Below, piece after piece: positions 1 to 14,100 of a DNA stretch of 64,000 nucleotides. Location of the stretch: NCBI RefSeq assembly GCF_002632585.1, contig NZ_NIBV01000002.1, positions 1,754,561 to 1,818,560 on the forward strand, in the 5' to 3' direction. Source of the DNA: Xenorhabdus szentirmaii DSM 16338 (lineage in GTDB: Bacteria > Pseudomonadota > Gammaproteobacteria > Enterobacterales > Enterobacteriaceae). Each line of letters opens with the position of its first letter. Positions within the stretch are counted from its first letter, which is position 1. The position numbers and the translations under genes were made by a program. Under the pieces are notes generated by a model. The model saw nothing but the letters and a program-made list of their open reading frames with translations, did no database searches and was not told the origin of the DNA.

Positions 1-560
1 TTGATTAAATCGTTTAGACTGCATGATGAAAATAAAAATAACAACACATTATTATTTAATGAAGTATGTATTTTCAATGTTATCCAATGATAAAAATCCA
101 TTAATAAATCGTTTATATGGGCACCGGTTTAATTCTAATCCATGAGTCACTTTTTGTGCCAATTTTTTATGCCAACTTTTTATGCCAATATAGTTGCAAA
201 CAGACATTCAGTTTCAACAAACCACGATGAGTGTCACACAGCGAGCGCGGAGAGACGGATAGCATTTCACCTCCCATTGCTGGGCAAACCACCATCAGAA
301 TTGATGAAAGAAACGGGAGAGACTATCGGACACATGTTACAAGGATTATATGGGTGGCATCGATACCCATTCCAGATACCGCAATGTCATTAGCCCAAAA
401 TTGAATTCAAGCAGCAAAATGATGAAAAACGGCAAGTATCCCGGAATAAAATCAGCGAATATACCCCCGCAGCTTTTTAAATTACAGCTTTTGGGGTTAT
501 ACGACTTTATTTTTACCCCTACACCTCCGGTATTTTATAGATTTTTAAAGGTCATAGAAA
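1..560. other. AT-rich flank without a recognisable gene
   Basis: I see no gene I can support here. Short open frames at 142-393 and 350-637 have no recognisable motif and look like chance or decayed coding sequence. The stretch holds a 13-bp triple tandem repeat (151-189) and two copies of an 11-bp near-palindrome, TAAATCGTTTA, at 6-16 and 105-115. It ends with a plausible ribosome binding site (aaagg at 547-551) for the broken gene that follows. Confidence 0.6.
151..189. repeat. 13-bp tandem repeat, three copies
   Basis: Three adjacent 13-bp units, TTTTTGTGCCAAT, TTTTTATGCCAAC and TTTTTATGCCAAT, occupy 151-163, 164-176 and 177-189. They differ at two positions. The array lies outside any supported gene. 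It belongs to the series of short tandem repeats found throughout this window. Confidence 0.85.
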
Positions 561-1158
561 ATGCAAGTTATTCACCCAACAGATATTCATTTAACTCAAA
601 GCCGAGAACAAAAAATATTGGGTATAAATCCGTATGATAACTTTGACCTTGTTTGCGAAGAAATAGGAAAGAATCCGTCTCTTACCCAATCCAAACTCAT
701 TATTGTCTCAGGCGATATTGCAAATGATGGTGATGTCGAATCCTACCGCTATTTTTTGCATAAAATGGAATTATTGAAGATACCTTGTATTGTTATCCTG
801 GGTAATCATGACCAGAAAAATAACTTCGATTTATCCCTTAAAAAACAACAAACTCAATATTGCCGTATTTATGCACCACCACGTACTACCTGTTGTCACA
901 CCTCTTGTGGACAGTTGCATGTTGAACAACGCTGAGGCCCTGTTAAAAATGGGCGAAAAACACAAGATTCAGTTTATTGGCAGCGGCCATGCCCATACCC
1001 CACGTGTCTGGCATCATCACAATATAACAACCGCTGTTGCCCCCGCAGTTTCATTCCAATGGTTATTCGGCACTGGGACGGTAAAAATATCAAAGGGCTT
1101 CGGTTTCAATGTGATAGAACTTGCATCACAAATATCCATTGCATCATGTATTTATTAA
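561..1158 (+). pseudogene. Frameshifted CpdA/Icc-like metallophosphoesterase
   Basis: The remains of a calcineurin-like phosphoesterase are split over two reading frames. The first frame (from ATG 561, RBS aaagg) carries the metal-binding motifs TDIHL, SGDIAND and GNHD. The second frame (about 860-1158) carries the C-terminal HHH and GSGHAH motifs. The frame changes near 850-870, and the spacing between GNHD and the HHH motif is only about 20 residues, much shorter than in intact family members, so an internal deletion is likely as well. Intact homologues (CpdA/Icc type) hydrolyse cyclic nucleotides or related phosphodiesters. The break removes the central catalytic fold, so I call it a pseudogene. 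A sequencing error could explain the frameshift but not the missing segment. Confidence 0.75.
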
Positions 1159-1278
1159 TTTTTCGCTGAAAATGGCATGTTGATCACAATTCGCATTCTG
1201 TGTGACTCTCCAACCGTGCAATTTAAGGTAAAACTTAGCATTCATTGAACATATACAAATTCACACTCATTTTTATAA

Positions 1279-2400
<1,122 letters not shown>

Positions 2401-2484
2401 TGGCTCCTGAATTGCCGCGTTACTGACCAACGCGGTTTCTGGCAAAATCGTCGGTATTGACGCCATGATCATAGAGAGAAGGTA

Positions 2485-3327
2485 ATGGAAAGAATCGAAC
2501 ATCATGCCTGTTTTAACGGGTGGCAGGATGTCTATCAACATGAATCACAGGTGCTGGGTTGCGGGATGCGCTTTTCCGTATTCCTGCCCCCTCAGGTTAA
2601 AGACCAAAAATTACCGGTGCTGTACTGGCTTTCCGGGCTGACCTGCACAGAACAAAATTTCATCACGAAATCCGGCATGCAACGTTATGCTGCTGAACAT
2701 GGCATCGTCATCGTTGCACCTGATACCAGCCCGAGAGGTGACCATGTGGCTGATTCCCCGTCGTATGATTTGGGGAAAGGCGCGGGGTTTTATCTCAATG
2801 CCTTACAACAGCCATGGGCACCACATTATCGCATGTACGACTATGTGGTTTCAGAGCTGCCTGCCCTGATTGAAGCCAACTTTCCGGTAACGGAGATACG
2901 CGGGATCAGCGGGCATTCTATGGGGGGTCACGGTGCCTTGACCATTGCATTGAAAAACCCTGCACGCTATTGCAGCGTATCCGCCTTCTCCCCCATTGTT
3001 GCACCCAGTCAGGTGCCATGGGGGCAAAAGGCATTCTCAGCCTATCTTGGCGACGATCCATCAGAATGGAAACAATACGATACCGTCGAACTCATCAAAA
3101 ATGCGAAAGCGCATTTGCCCATTCTGATTGACCAAGGCCTTAATGATGATTTTCTGGATGAACAATTGCGCCCTCATTTATTGCAGGATATTTGCGATGA
3201 AGTTGGCTATCCCATCACGCTGAACCTTCGTTCAGGTTATGACCATGGCTATTATTTTATTGCCAGTTTCATTGAAGAGCATATTCTTCATCATGCCAAA
3301 ATCATGCAGAAACATAGTGAGAAATAA
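2485..3327 (+). CDS. frmB: S-formylglutathione hydrolase
   Basis: This 280-aa alpha/beta-hydrolase of the esterase D type hydrolyses S-formylglutathione to formate and glutathione, completing formaldehyde detoxification started by frmA. The nucleophile elbow GHSMGG is clear, with Ser145 the catalytic serine. An upstream segment (LTCTEQNF) and the C-terminal GYDHGYYF region, which supplies the catalytic histidine, are as expected for the family. The start at 2485 follows agagaagg. Spacing and function place it in one transcript with frmA. Both genes look intact and ordinary and are probably not part of the peptide cluster. Confidence 0.95.
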   Translation: MERIEHHACFNGWQDVYQHESQVLGCGMRFSVFLPPQVKDQKLPVLYWLSGLTCTEQNFITKSGMQRYAAEHGIVIVAPDTSPRGDHVADSPSYDLGKGAGFYLNALQQPWAPHYRMYDYVVSELPALIEANFPVTEIRGISGHSMGGHGALTIALKNPARYCSVSAFSPIVAPSQVPWGQKAFSAYLGDDPSEWKQYDTVELIKNAKAHLPILIDQGLNDDFLDEQLRPHLLQDICDEVGYPITLNLRSGYDHGYYFIASFIEEHILHHAKIMQKHSEK

Positions 3328-3365
3328 TACGTTTTAGGCATTGAATATTCATGTCTAAAAGTAAC

Positions 3366-3384
3366 GGGGCAAGCATTCTGCCCC
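3366..3384 (+). terminator. Stem-loop after frmB
   Basis: GGGGCA (3366-3371) and TGCCCC (3379-3384) form a perfect 6-bp stem with a 7-nt loop, 38 bp after the frmB stop. There is no run of T after it, so it is a weak intrinsic terminator at best, or an mRNA 3'-end stabiliser. Confidence 0.45.
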
Positions 3385-3510
3385 GCGGCTTGTCACCGAA
3401 TACAATTAGTTAAAAAGTAAGCCAGCCCCACCCACAACACCGTTTCCTGCTTTTCATCATCAAGAAAAACCGGTAATTTATTGATTTTTCAGTTAAATAA
3501 GGGAAGTTAA

Positions 3511-3813
3511 ATGGCGAAATTTACTATCCGTGTAGAACTTCGTAATGCTGACAGTTCAGATTATGAAAAACTCCACAAGAAAATGGCAGCCAACGGATTC
3601 AAAAATATTATTTCAAGTGGTAGTGGCAATGAATACCGTTTGCCAACCTCTGAATATATTCATGAGTCTTCCACCCTCTCCAGAAGTGAACTGGCAGATT
3701 TGGTCTATGACATTGCTGAATCCATCAAAACACACCCTGCTGTTTTAGTGACAGAATCGGTCGGCAGGACATGGTTAGGATTGAAAAAAGCCAATCCTTT
3801 GAGTTTGAATTGA
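3511..3813 (+). CDS. Small uncharacterised protein
   Basis: A 100-aa protein with a good start (purine-rich gggaag upstream of ATG 3511) and ordinary composition. The N-terminal half (MAKFTIRVELRNADSSDYEKL) reads as a beta strand followed by a helix, as in small ferredoxin-like folds. From memory it resembles enterobacterial DUF2622-type small proteins, but I cannot confirm this. There is no signal peptide, membrane segment or cysteine motif. It stands alone between frmAB and the long non-coding region and its function is unknown. Confidence 0.7.
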   Translation: MAKFTIRVELRNADSSDYEKLHKKMAANGFKNIISSGSGNEYRLPTSEYIHESSTLSRSELADLVYDIAESIKTHPAVLVTESVGRTWLGLKKANPLSLN

Positions 3814-5159
3814 ATTCATGTCAGTTTTCTAATTTTCGGGGGCCGCAGCCATTATGTTGTATATCCAATGGGTATGGCCCGTTTCTGCATCTCATCATCA
3901 AGTATCCGATAACAAATAATGCCCTTTCTATCCGCCCCATTTTCATGCAGAGCTTCTGTCGGTTCATTTTCTCGGGAATAAGAAGAGAGTGTCGCAATAA
4001 TTGATCCAGTTTTACTTTTCCTGAAAGCATTGTAGTCCTGAAAACGTTGTGGTCCTGAAAGCATTGTGGCTGCGCTTCATAAAAAAATCCGGCAAGCCAC
4101 ACAATGATGAATTTTTCCTTAATCTGGCCCCCGGCTAAAGCAAGTATTCTGGCGTTTTCTCCGGTGAAAATATATCAAGTCATCTTGATGGGAAATCCTG
4201 AATTCTCAAGATCAACCGATACTCCGGCATCCCACTCATGCCAAAAAGATGATCAACAAAACCAACTGTGCCAGCATATTGTTCCCCTATCTTACGGCCC
4301 GCTCCGTTTATCGTCGGGAACGAATTTGAACAGCCAAAGGTCGAGAGGCAGGAACCTCTCATCATCCCCGGGAGCATAGATAACCGTGTGTTTATAAAAA
4401 CGGTGACCGGAGTGAAGGAACGCAGCCAACAAAAAGGCAACTTGAAAGACGGCGGGTATATAACAAACCAATAATATTCCATACCGATATTATAAACGTA
4501 ATATTGTAAATGATGACGTTAATATATTCTTAGAAAAGATATCAAACACTTCTTCAGATAATTTTTAATGGTATTAAACACAGTAAAAAAATATAGAAAA
4601 ACAATCAAAAAAAATAAAGTAGCATTAAAAAATAAAATCCCATAAAATAAATTATTCATTTTTCCATTTTGGGAGATGGGATATTAAAAAACATTATCCA
4701 GACGTCAAAATAAAATATGATTTAAATCAAAACATGCAAAACATAAATAACTGCATACTAATAGGTGAATTGATTAATTCGTTAGAGCAACAACGAACAC
4801 CTTCACGCTAACATATTAAAATCATTAAGATAATTTCAGCCATAATTTGTTTCCCATGTCAAATTTAACAATAGAATTAAATCACGGAACGAAAATAAAC
4901 TCCGGCAAAAATATAGAAAAATCAAAACAATATTCACAAAGCATAACATTAACAAAAATATTCCATATTATTTTTAATAAAACACATCAAAATAAATAAA
5001 CCAAACTTCTTTCACAATGGAAATTATAAAAATAAAGTATCCACCTGTAAAAAAGTTAGCCTTACAACTTTTTCAGTCAGTAGCAATATCATATAAACCA
5101 AATTTAATTTAACTAATTTACTAGCGTAGTCCATCAGCTTCATGTCCAGGAGTTAAGGA
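3814..5159. other. Long non-coding region upstream of the NRPS operon
   Basis: About 1.35 kb without a supported gene. The first half (to about 4480) has mixed composition and short unrecognised frames on both strands. It contains a 17-bp triple repeat at 4020-4070. From about 4490 to 5130 it is extremely rich in A and T, with repeated A tracts, for example AAAAATATAGAAAAA near 4586 and again near 4916. This contrasts sharply with the balanced composition of the NRPS genes. The NRPS promoter must lie here, but I could not fix a -35/-10 pair with confidence. Such tracts are typical H-NS binding DNA (inference). Confidence 0.7.
4020..4070. repeat. 17-bp tandem repeat, three copies
   Basis: CCTGAAAGCATTGTAGT (4020-4036), CCTGAAAACGTTGTGGT (4037-4053) and CCTGAAAGCATTGTGGC (4054-4070) are adjacent imperfect copies of one 17-bp unit. 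The array lies in the non-coding region about 1.1 kb before the NRPS start. The unit length is not a multiple of three, which agrees with it being non-coding. Confidence 0.85.
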
Positions 5160-8100
5160 ATGTCTATGTCATGTCACCGTATTAACAACGAAGCTCCCTC
5201 CTCAATGAATAAGGAGTCTTCTCACGATCAATTTTCTCTCAGCACAACTCAGCAAGTTGTCTGGCTTGACCAGATACTCCGACCGGACAGCCCTTGCTAT
5301 AACATAGGTTCAGTTGTGCTCATTGAGGGAGAGTTGGATGAAGCGCTGTTGATGCGTGCTTTTGAAACCGTTGTTGACCGTCATGATGCATTGCGTTTAC
5401 GACTCCTAAAAACTCAGGGACTCCCACTGCAAACGTTCAGAAAAACGGTGCCTGTGGAAATGACAATCCATGACTTTTCAGACTACGCCGATGCGGAAGA
5501 ACACACTAAAAAGTTCCTGCGCAATGCCTTCATGCACCCGTTTGATTTAAACGGTGAACTATGGTTCTTTAACTTGATACGGGTAGGCAATAAGCGTTGG
5601 TACTGGCAGTTCCTTTGCCATCACCTCATCGGGGATTCTATTACATTAAAACTGATCCCCGAATACATTGCCGATGCTTATAACCATCTCCTCAGGGGTG
5701 AAGAATTCACCGAGATCCCCCCCTCCTATCTCGACTTTATGCAAGAAGATAGTGGCTATCTCAACTCACAGCGCTATATACAAGACAAGCAGTTCTGGCA
5801 GGAACGCTATAAACACGTCTCCCCCACATTAATCTCCCCCTCACTATCCACTGAAGTCAGCCAGCCTGAATCCACTGAACCACTATTCTGGGAACTGGAT
5901 AAGGATCTGTTTCAGCGCATGGAAGAGACGGTGGCAGCACAAGGGCTATCTGTCCTGCACTTTATGTATGCCGTTATGGCTTGCTATTTCTTCCGCACCC
6001 TTCATTTCTCACGTACAGACAGTGCAGAAGAGATTGTGATTGGCATTCCCGTGCATAACCGTAAAAACATCAGACAAAAACGCACGGTGGGCATGTTTTC
6101 ATCTGTTATTCCGGTCGGCGTCACCCTTGCCCCCCATGATACTTTCCTCGATATCATGAACAAGGCAGCCGCAGAATTACGGCGCTGTTATAAACGCCAG
6201 CGAATGCCAATCGCCGATATTAACCGCCACATACAAGTCCAGCAAAAGACCGGGCATGCGCAGCTCTTTGACATTATGCTGTCATACGAATGGGTTGAAG
6301 TGAATGCAGGCATCCCCAACGCCGCACTCAGCTACACACAAATACAACGCGGCACACCGTTTCCCCTGCTGGTAGCCCTCTACCAATACGCCTTTACTGA
6401 CAGTGAGGACATCCATAAACCGGCCACCCTTGAGTTTAATTTTTCCCCTGATCATTTGAGCCGGGCTGACATTGAGGCACTGAAATCCCGTTTACTGCTG
6501 CTGATGGAAGCGGCCATAACCGCCCCTGACACCCAAATCCGGCATCTGCCCATCCTGCCACCCGCAGAGCATCAACAATTGTTGGTCAATTTCAATGCCA
6601 CTCAGGCGGATTTCCCACCGCCAGCATTGATACACCCACAGATTGAAGCGCAGGCAGCTCGTTGCCCTGAGGCCCCCGCCGTCTCATTCGGCGAAACGAC
6701 TCTCAGCTACGGTGAATTGAACCGGCGTGCCAATCGACTGGCTCACCATCTGATTGCGCAGGGAATAGGCCCTGATGAGCGGGTGGCGATTTATGTCGGA
6801 CGCAGCCCGGAGATGGTGGTCGGGTTGTTGGCTATCCTCAAGGCCGGTGGAGCGTATGTTCCCCTTGATCCAGCCTATCCGGCTGAGCGCCTGGCCCATA
6901 TACTCAAGGACTCGGCACCCAAGGCAGTGCTCACTCAGACGGATCTTCTTGATGCGCTGAGCCACATCATGAGCACGTCTGAGCACCCGCTGGCCTCCGC
7001 CCCGCCAGTGATAGCACTGGATGAAATTGCACTGAATGACCCGGCCTCCTCTCTGGCCCTGCTTCCCGATGATAATCCGGATACACAGGCATTAGGTCTG
7101 ACACCCCACCATCTGGCCTACGTACTCTATACTTCCGGTTCAACGGGTTTGCCGAAAGGGGTAGAAATGCCGCTGTCGTCATTATCAAACCTATTGCAAT
7201 GGCACAACCAAACCATTTCCGGTAACAGTCCCGCATCACATCCTTCCGGAACAGGCAGGACACTGCAATTCGCCGCACTGGGATTTGATGTCGCCTTTCA
7301 GGAAATCTTCACCACGCTGGGTGAAGGCGGCTGTTTGATCCTGATTAATGAAGAGATGCGTCAGGACCCCCATCAACTTCTCAGCCTGATCCGGCAAAAA
7401 CAAATTGACAGGATTTTTCTTCCCTACATCGCCTTACAGAATCTGGCCGAAACCGCGACAGAGCGTATTAAAAATAACAGCACGGAAAATGATTTTTCTT
7501 GTCTGTCCCATATTGTGACTGCCGGTGAGCAACTGCGCATCACCCCCGCCATTCGTCAATTTTTACAGCACGCAGGAAATTGCCGGTTGCATAATCACTA
7601 TGGCCCGACTGAAAGCCATGTCGTCACAACCTATACGCTGGACGAAGATATTGAGCACTGGGCAGCGCTGCCGCCCATCGGCCGCCCGATTGCCAACAAC
7701 CAAATCTATATTCTTGATCAGGGAAAACAACCGGTTCCTCCCGGTGTCACCGGCGAAATCTATATTGCGGGCAGCGGCGTTGCCCGGGGTTATCTGAACC
7801 GGCCTGAACTGACGGCCGAACGTTTCCTGCCTGACCCATTCGCCGCAAACCCGGACGCCCGCATGTACAAAACCGGGGACTTAGGACGATGGCTGCCCGA
7901 CGGCAATATTGAATACTTAGGCCGCAATGATTTTCAGATCAAACTGCGGGGATTCCGTGTTGAACCGGGTGAAATCGAGTTTCAGTTACTGCAATGCCAC
8001 GGTGTGCGTGAAGCGGTGGTGGTTGCCAGAACAGACGGCAATACGGGCCAGAAACTGATTGCTTATCTCTTGCCACAAGATGGGGTTAAGTTAGTGCCGG

Positions 8101-11100
8101 CCGAATTGCGTCAGCAACTTTCCCGACACCTTGCCGAGTATATGCTGCCCAGTGCCTTTGTCATTCTTGATGCTTTCCCGTTGACGCCCAGCGGCAAACT
8201 CAATCGGCAGGCGCTCCCTGCACCCGATATATCCGCTATGGCAACCCGCAGTTATGAAGCACCTGCCGGCAAAATCGAAACGACTTTGGCACAAATCTGG
8301 CAAGACCTGCTGGGAGTGGAACGCATTGGCCGCCATGACCATTTCTTTGAACTTGGCGGCCATTCTCTGCTTGCCATTCAACTTTGCGCACGTGTGCGCC
8401 AAAGTCTGGCCCGGGTGGTGTCACTCCGGCAGCTCTTCGAGAACCCCATTTTGATGGAGTTGGCGCAGGTACTCTCAGAGATAACCGAAATTTCCCGGAT
8501 TGTTATTCATCCGGCAGACCGAAGGCAACCACAGCCCCTGTCTCTTTTCCAACAACGCCTGTGGTTCTTGAGCCAACTTGATCCGGCGGCGAATTTGGCT
8601 TACCAGATCCCGGTGACATTGCGCCTGAGCGGTCAGCTAAATCGCCATGCGCTGATCTCTGCACTTGATCGTCTGGTTGCCCGTCATGAAAGTTTACGCA
8701 CTCGCTTTATCTCAATACAAGCCCGGCCTTATCAATACATTGCCCCTGCCGATACCAGGTTTTCGTTATCCTGCCACGATTTGCGCCAATCAGACCCTGC
8801 TTTGCAGGCTGAGCATATTGCAGAATTTGCCGTTATCGAATCCCGACGTCCCTTCGATTTAACACAAGGCCCGTTAATTCGGGGGCAATTGTTGCAATTG
8901 GCGGAGACAGAACATGTTTTGCTGCTGAATCAACACCATATGATCTCTGATGGTTGGTCCATCGGCATACTGGTGCGCGAATTGGGCATGCTTTATCATG
9001 CCATTCTTAACGATGAGAATGATCCTTTGCCTCCTTTACCGGTCCAGTACATCGATTATGCCATTTGGCAACGCAAGGAATTATTGTCCGACAGTACGCT
9101 CACCACGCCTGTTTTCACGGCCCAGCGAGAATTCTGGCTGGAACAGCTCACAGATGCCCCTGCTCTGTTATCGCTTCCCACTGATCGCCCACGTCCGGCA
9201 ACACAAACTTATGCGGGGCATTACCTTCCTTTCCGCCTTGGGCCCGGTTTACTGGAAGCACTGAAGACACTTGGGCAGCGCCATCACACAACCCTGTTTA
9301 TGACCCTGCTGGCAGCCTGGAGCATTGTTCTTGCCCGGCTCAGTGGTCAGGATGATGTGGTTATCGGCACACCCGTTGCCAATCGTACCCATCATGAACT
9401 TGAAGGCATTATGGGGCCCTTTATCAACACACTGGCCTTGCGCATCAAATTAAGTGATGAACTGAATGTCGCCGATCTTTTGGCACAGGTACGGAAACAA
9501 GCACTTGCCGCCTATGCCAATCAGGATCTCCCTTTTGAACAAGTCGTGGAAGCACTGCAACCTGAGCGTAATTTAAGCTACAGTCCCATTTTTCAGGTGA
9601 TGCTGACGCTGGATAACACACCCATTCAAGAGCAAATGCCCTCTGGTTTACAGATTTCCAGGGAAGAGCAGGCCTACTACACCACGCATTGCGATTTGAT
9701 GTTGCTGCTGACTGAAACCGATGCCGGCGTATCGGGTGGATTGCAATATGCTATTGATTTGTTTGATGCCGCCACCGCTGAGCGTATGCTTGGTTATTTA
9801 ACCCATGTACTGGCAGAAATGGTGGCGGATGATACTCAGGCCGCTGCTTTCCTGCCCATCATGCCCGGATCAGAGCGGAACCGGCTACTGACAGCATTTA
9901 ACGACACTCAGGCTGATTTCCCGCACGATGCCTTAATTCACCAGTTGTTCGAAGCTCAGGCGGCACAGCACCCTTCAGCGACCGCACTCATATTCGGCGA
10001 TCAGGCACTCAGTTATGATGAACTGAACCGCCGTGCCAATCGCTTGGCCCATTATTTGATTACACAAGGGGTGCGCCCTGATTCCCGGGTTGCAATTTGT
10101 GTCGAGCGCAGCCCGGATATGGTGATTGGTTTACTCGGCATCCTCAAGGCAGGGGGCGCTTATGTGCCGCTCGATCCTACTTACCCGACCAAGCGTCTGG
10201 CCCATATGCTCAAGGATTCAGCCCCCAACGTAGTGCTGACCCAGACTGACAAGCTTGATGCACTCAGCGAGATCATCGCTGAATCTGAATCACAAATGAC
10301 CGCCCTTCCGTCAGTCATTGTGCTTGATGACCCCAATCCATCGCTGGCACAGCAACCGGATGATAATCCTGATATACCGGAATTGGGGTTAACACCACAC
10401 CATCTGGCCTATGTCCTTTATACCTCCGGTTCAACAGGGTTGCCGAAAGGGGTGATGGTAGAACATATCAATGTCGTGAATCTGCTTTGCTCCATGCAAG
10501 GCATCTTGCATATCACTGCTGATGATACGATGCTCGCCTCAACAACCATCGGCTTTGACATTGCCGGTCTGGAACTTTATCTTCCTTTGATCAGCGGCAA
10601 CCGCCTCGTTTTGGCTCCCTCTAAGGCAATCCAAAATCCGCAGAAACTGGCCACATTAATCACCGCCCACAATATCAAAATCGTGCAGGCAACCCCTTCT
10701 GCGTGGCGCATATTGCTCGCTTCCGGCTGGGCTGACACCACTATCAAGGCAATCAGTGGCGGAGAGGCATTGCCTTACGAACTCGCTCAACGTCTGAAAG
10801 CCAAAACCCACAGTCTCTGGAATCTGTACGGGCCAACGGAAACCACAATCTGGTCAACAGCCTCCGCCAACCTGTCCATCAAACAGGAAAACGAACGCCC
10901 TCAATGCCAGATAACGATTGGCCGACCCATCGCCAATACCCAGATTTACATACTGGATAAGTATAACCAACCCGTTGCCATCGGAGAAACCGGAGAACTT
11001 CACATTGGGGGAACCGGTGTGGCACGCGGGTACTTAAACCGCCCTGACCTGACAAACGAACGTTTCCTGCGTGATCCCTTCTCATCAAGCCCAAGCGCCC

Positions 11101-14100
11101 GCATGTACAAGACCGGCGACTTGGGTCGCTGGCTGCCGGATGGCAATATCGAATACCTGGGCCGCAATGACTTTCAGGTCAAGGTCCGTGGTTTCCGCAT
11201 TGAACTGGGTGAAATCGAAGCTAAATTGATGGAATACCACGGCGTGCGTGAAGCGGTCGTCCTCGCCCGCCCGGATGAATCCGGCCAGCAAAATCTGGTC
11301 GCCTATTCGCAGCCGCACACAGGTATTGAACTGACGCCCGCAGAACTGCGCCAATACCTGACCCAGCATCTTTCCGACTCTATGCTGCCCGGTGCTTATG
11401 TCATTCTGGAAAATTTCCCGCTGACACCGAACGGCAAACTGGATCGTCAGGCGCTTCCGGCACCGGATGCATCCGCCGTCGTGATGCACCGCTATGAAGC
11501 CCCGGAAGGGGAAACAGAAACCGCACTGGCCCAGATTTGGCAAAAGTTACTGAAACTGGAACGCGTGGGTCGTCATGACCATTTCTTTGAGCTGGGCGGG
11601 CATTCCTTGATTGCCATTCAACTCATTGCACACATCCGTCAGGATATGGCACGGGAGCTGTCACTCCAGCAACTCTTTGACCAGCCTGTTTTGTTGAGCT
11701 TAGCCAGAACACTCACGGAACTCCCGGTAACGAACCAGATAACGATCCCCGTCGCTGACCGCAATCAACAGCTGCCTTTATCTTTTGCCCAACAAAGATT
11801 GTGGTTCTTGTGCCAGATCGATCAGGCTGCCAGTCTGGCCTATAACATTCCTTTCGCCCTGCGCCTGACAAGCCAGCTCAATCACCTTGCTTTATCCGGT
11901 GCACTGGACAGTCTGGTTGCACGGCATGAAATTCTGCGTACCCGCTTTGCCGTCGTTGCGGGTCATCCTTACCAACATATTGCCCCTGCTGACAGCGGCT
12001 TTACCCTGTCTCACCAAGATCTGCGCTCACTGGCACCCGAAACGCAGACTCAGCGCGTTGAGGAACTGACGGTGCTTGAGGCACAAACACCGTTTGACTT
12101 CACCCAAGGCCCCCTGATCCGTGGAAAACTGTTGCAGTTGGCCGATGAAGAACATGTATTGCTGATCACTCAGCACCATATGATTTCTGATGGCTGGTCG
12201 GTTGGGGTACTGATGCATGAACTGAGTGCCCTTTACCACGCCGCTCTCGACGGTCGGGAAAATCCGCTGGCGCCATTGCCGGTTCAGTATGCCGACTACG
12301 CCCTCTGGCAGCGAGAGCAGTTACAGAAAACCAGCATCACGGAACAACGCAATTTCTGGCATGGCCAGCTTGAAGGCGCTCCCGATTTACTGACACTGCC
12401 GACAGATTTCCCCCGTCCGGCAATGCAGTCTTTTGCCGGTGGCTTGATTCCGGTTTGCTTTGATGCCGATTTGCTGGCATCACTCAAGGCATTTGGGCAA
12501 CGCCATAACACCACGCTGTTTATGACGGTACTGGGCGCATGGAGCATTGTGCTTGCCCGGCTCAGTGGTCAGGATGATATCGTTATTGGTACGCCGGTCG
12601 CTAACCGTCCGTATCAGGAACTGGAGGGATTGATTGGTTTCTTCGTCAATACACTGGCCTTGCGTGTCAGATTCAATGACAGTGACACCGTCACTGATCT
12701 GCTCCGCCAGATCCGGAAACAGACACTTGCCACCTATGCCCATCAGAATCTGCCTTTTGAGCAGGTGGTGGAAGCGCTGCAATCTGAACGTAGCCTGAGT
12801 TACAACCCAATCTTTCAGGTCATGCTGATCTTAAATAATACGCCGGCTCACACATCAGAGTTACCCGATCTGCAATTTACCTCAGTGGGTCAGGCATACC
12901 GCAGTACCCATTTCGATGTCACACTTTCCCTGACAGAAACCGCATCAGGTCTGGCCGGAGAACTTATCTATGCCACAGACCTGTTCAAGGCGGAAACCGC
13001 TGAGCGTATGCTCGGCTATTTAACCCATGTACTGGCAGAAATGGTGGCAGATGACACTCAGGCCGTCGCTCTCCTGCCCATCATGCCCGAATCAGAGCGG
13101 AACCGGCTGCTGACAGTGTTTAATGACACTCAGGCTGATTTCCCGCACGATGCCCTAATCCACCAGCTGTTCGAAGCTCAGGCGGCGCAGAGTCCTTCCG
13201 CCACCGCACTCGTATGCGGTGATCGGACACTCAGTTATGATGAACTGAACCGCCAGGCCAATCGCTTGGCCCACTATTTGATTAAACAAGGGGTGTGCCC
13301 TGATTCCCGGGTTGCAATTTGCGTCGAACGCAGCCCGGACATGGTGATTGGTTTACTCGGCATCCTCAAGGCAGGGGGCGCTTATGTTCCGCTCGATCCT
13401 GCTTACCCGACCGAGCGTCTGGCCTATATGCTTGAAGATGCCAACCCCATCGTACTGCTAACCCAGACAGCGCTCAGTGATAAGCTGAACACCGCCATTT
13501 CCACTGTATTGCTTGACCGTGTGCTTTATCCCCAAGAGCCGTTCACCGCGGCACAACCGGAGCGCAATTCTGATACAAACAATTCTGATACAAACAATCC
13601 TGACAGCCAGACGCTTGGGTTAACATCACAGCATCTGGCGTATACGATTTATACCTCCGGCTCAACAGGCCTGCCTAAAGGGGTGGCGATTGCCCACCGC
13701 AATACAGTGAACTTCCTGACGTGGGCACAACGCACATTTAAACCGGAAGAATTGGCACATACGCTTTTTGCCACTTCACTGAATTTTGATTTGGCGGTGT
13801 TTGAATGCCTTGCGCCCCTGTTTTCTGGCGGCACAGTGCATCTTGTGCCTGATGTACTGTCATTGATCGCGCAAAAATCAGGTGTGCCTGAGCAATCTGT
13901 CAGCCTGATCAACACCGTGCCTTCTGCCATCAGCCAATTAATTGAGTCCAACGCCGTTCCTGCAAGTGTCCGGGCGGTCAACTTAGCCGGTGAAGCCCTG
14001 AAATCACATATTGTTGATCGGTTATTTACCCACACCGCTGTGCAGCAGGTATGCAACCTGTACGGACCTTCTGAAACAACAACGTATTCGACCTGGACCC

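Noticed and set aside
4104..4482. Overlapping frames on both strands in the region before the NRPS genes
   Set aside because: Neither strand gives a recognisable protein, there is no convincing start, and a neighbouring non-codon repeat suggests non-coding DNA. A decayed mobile element is possible but nothing identifies it.
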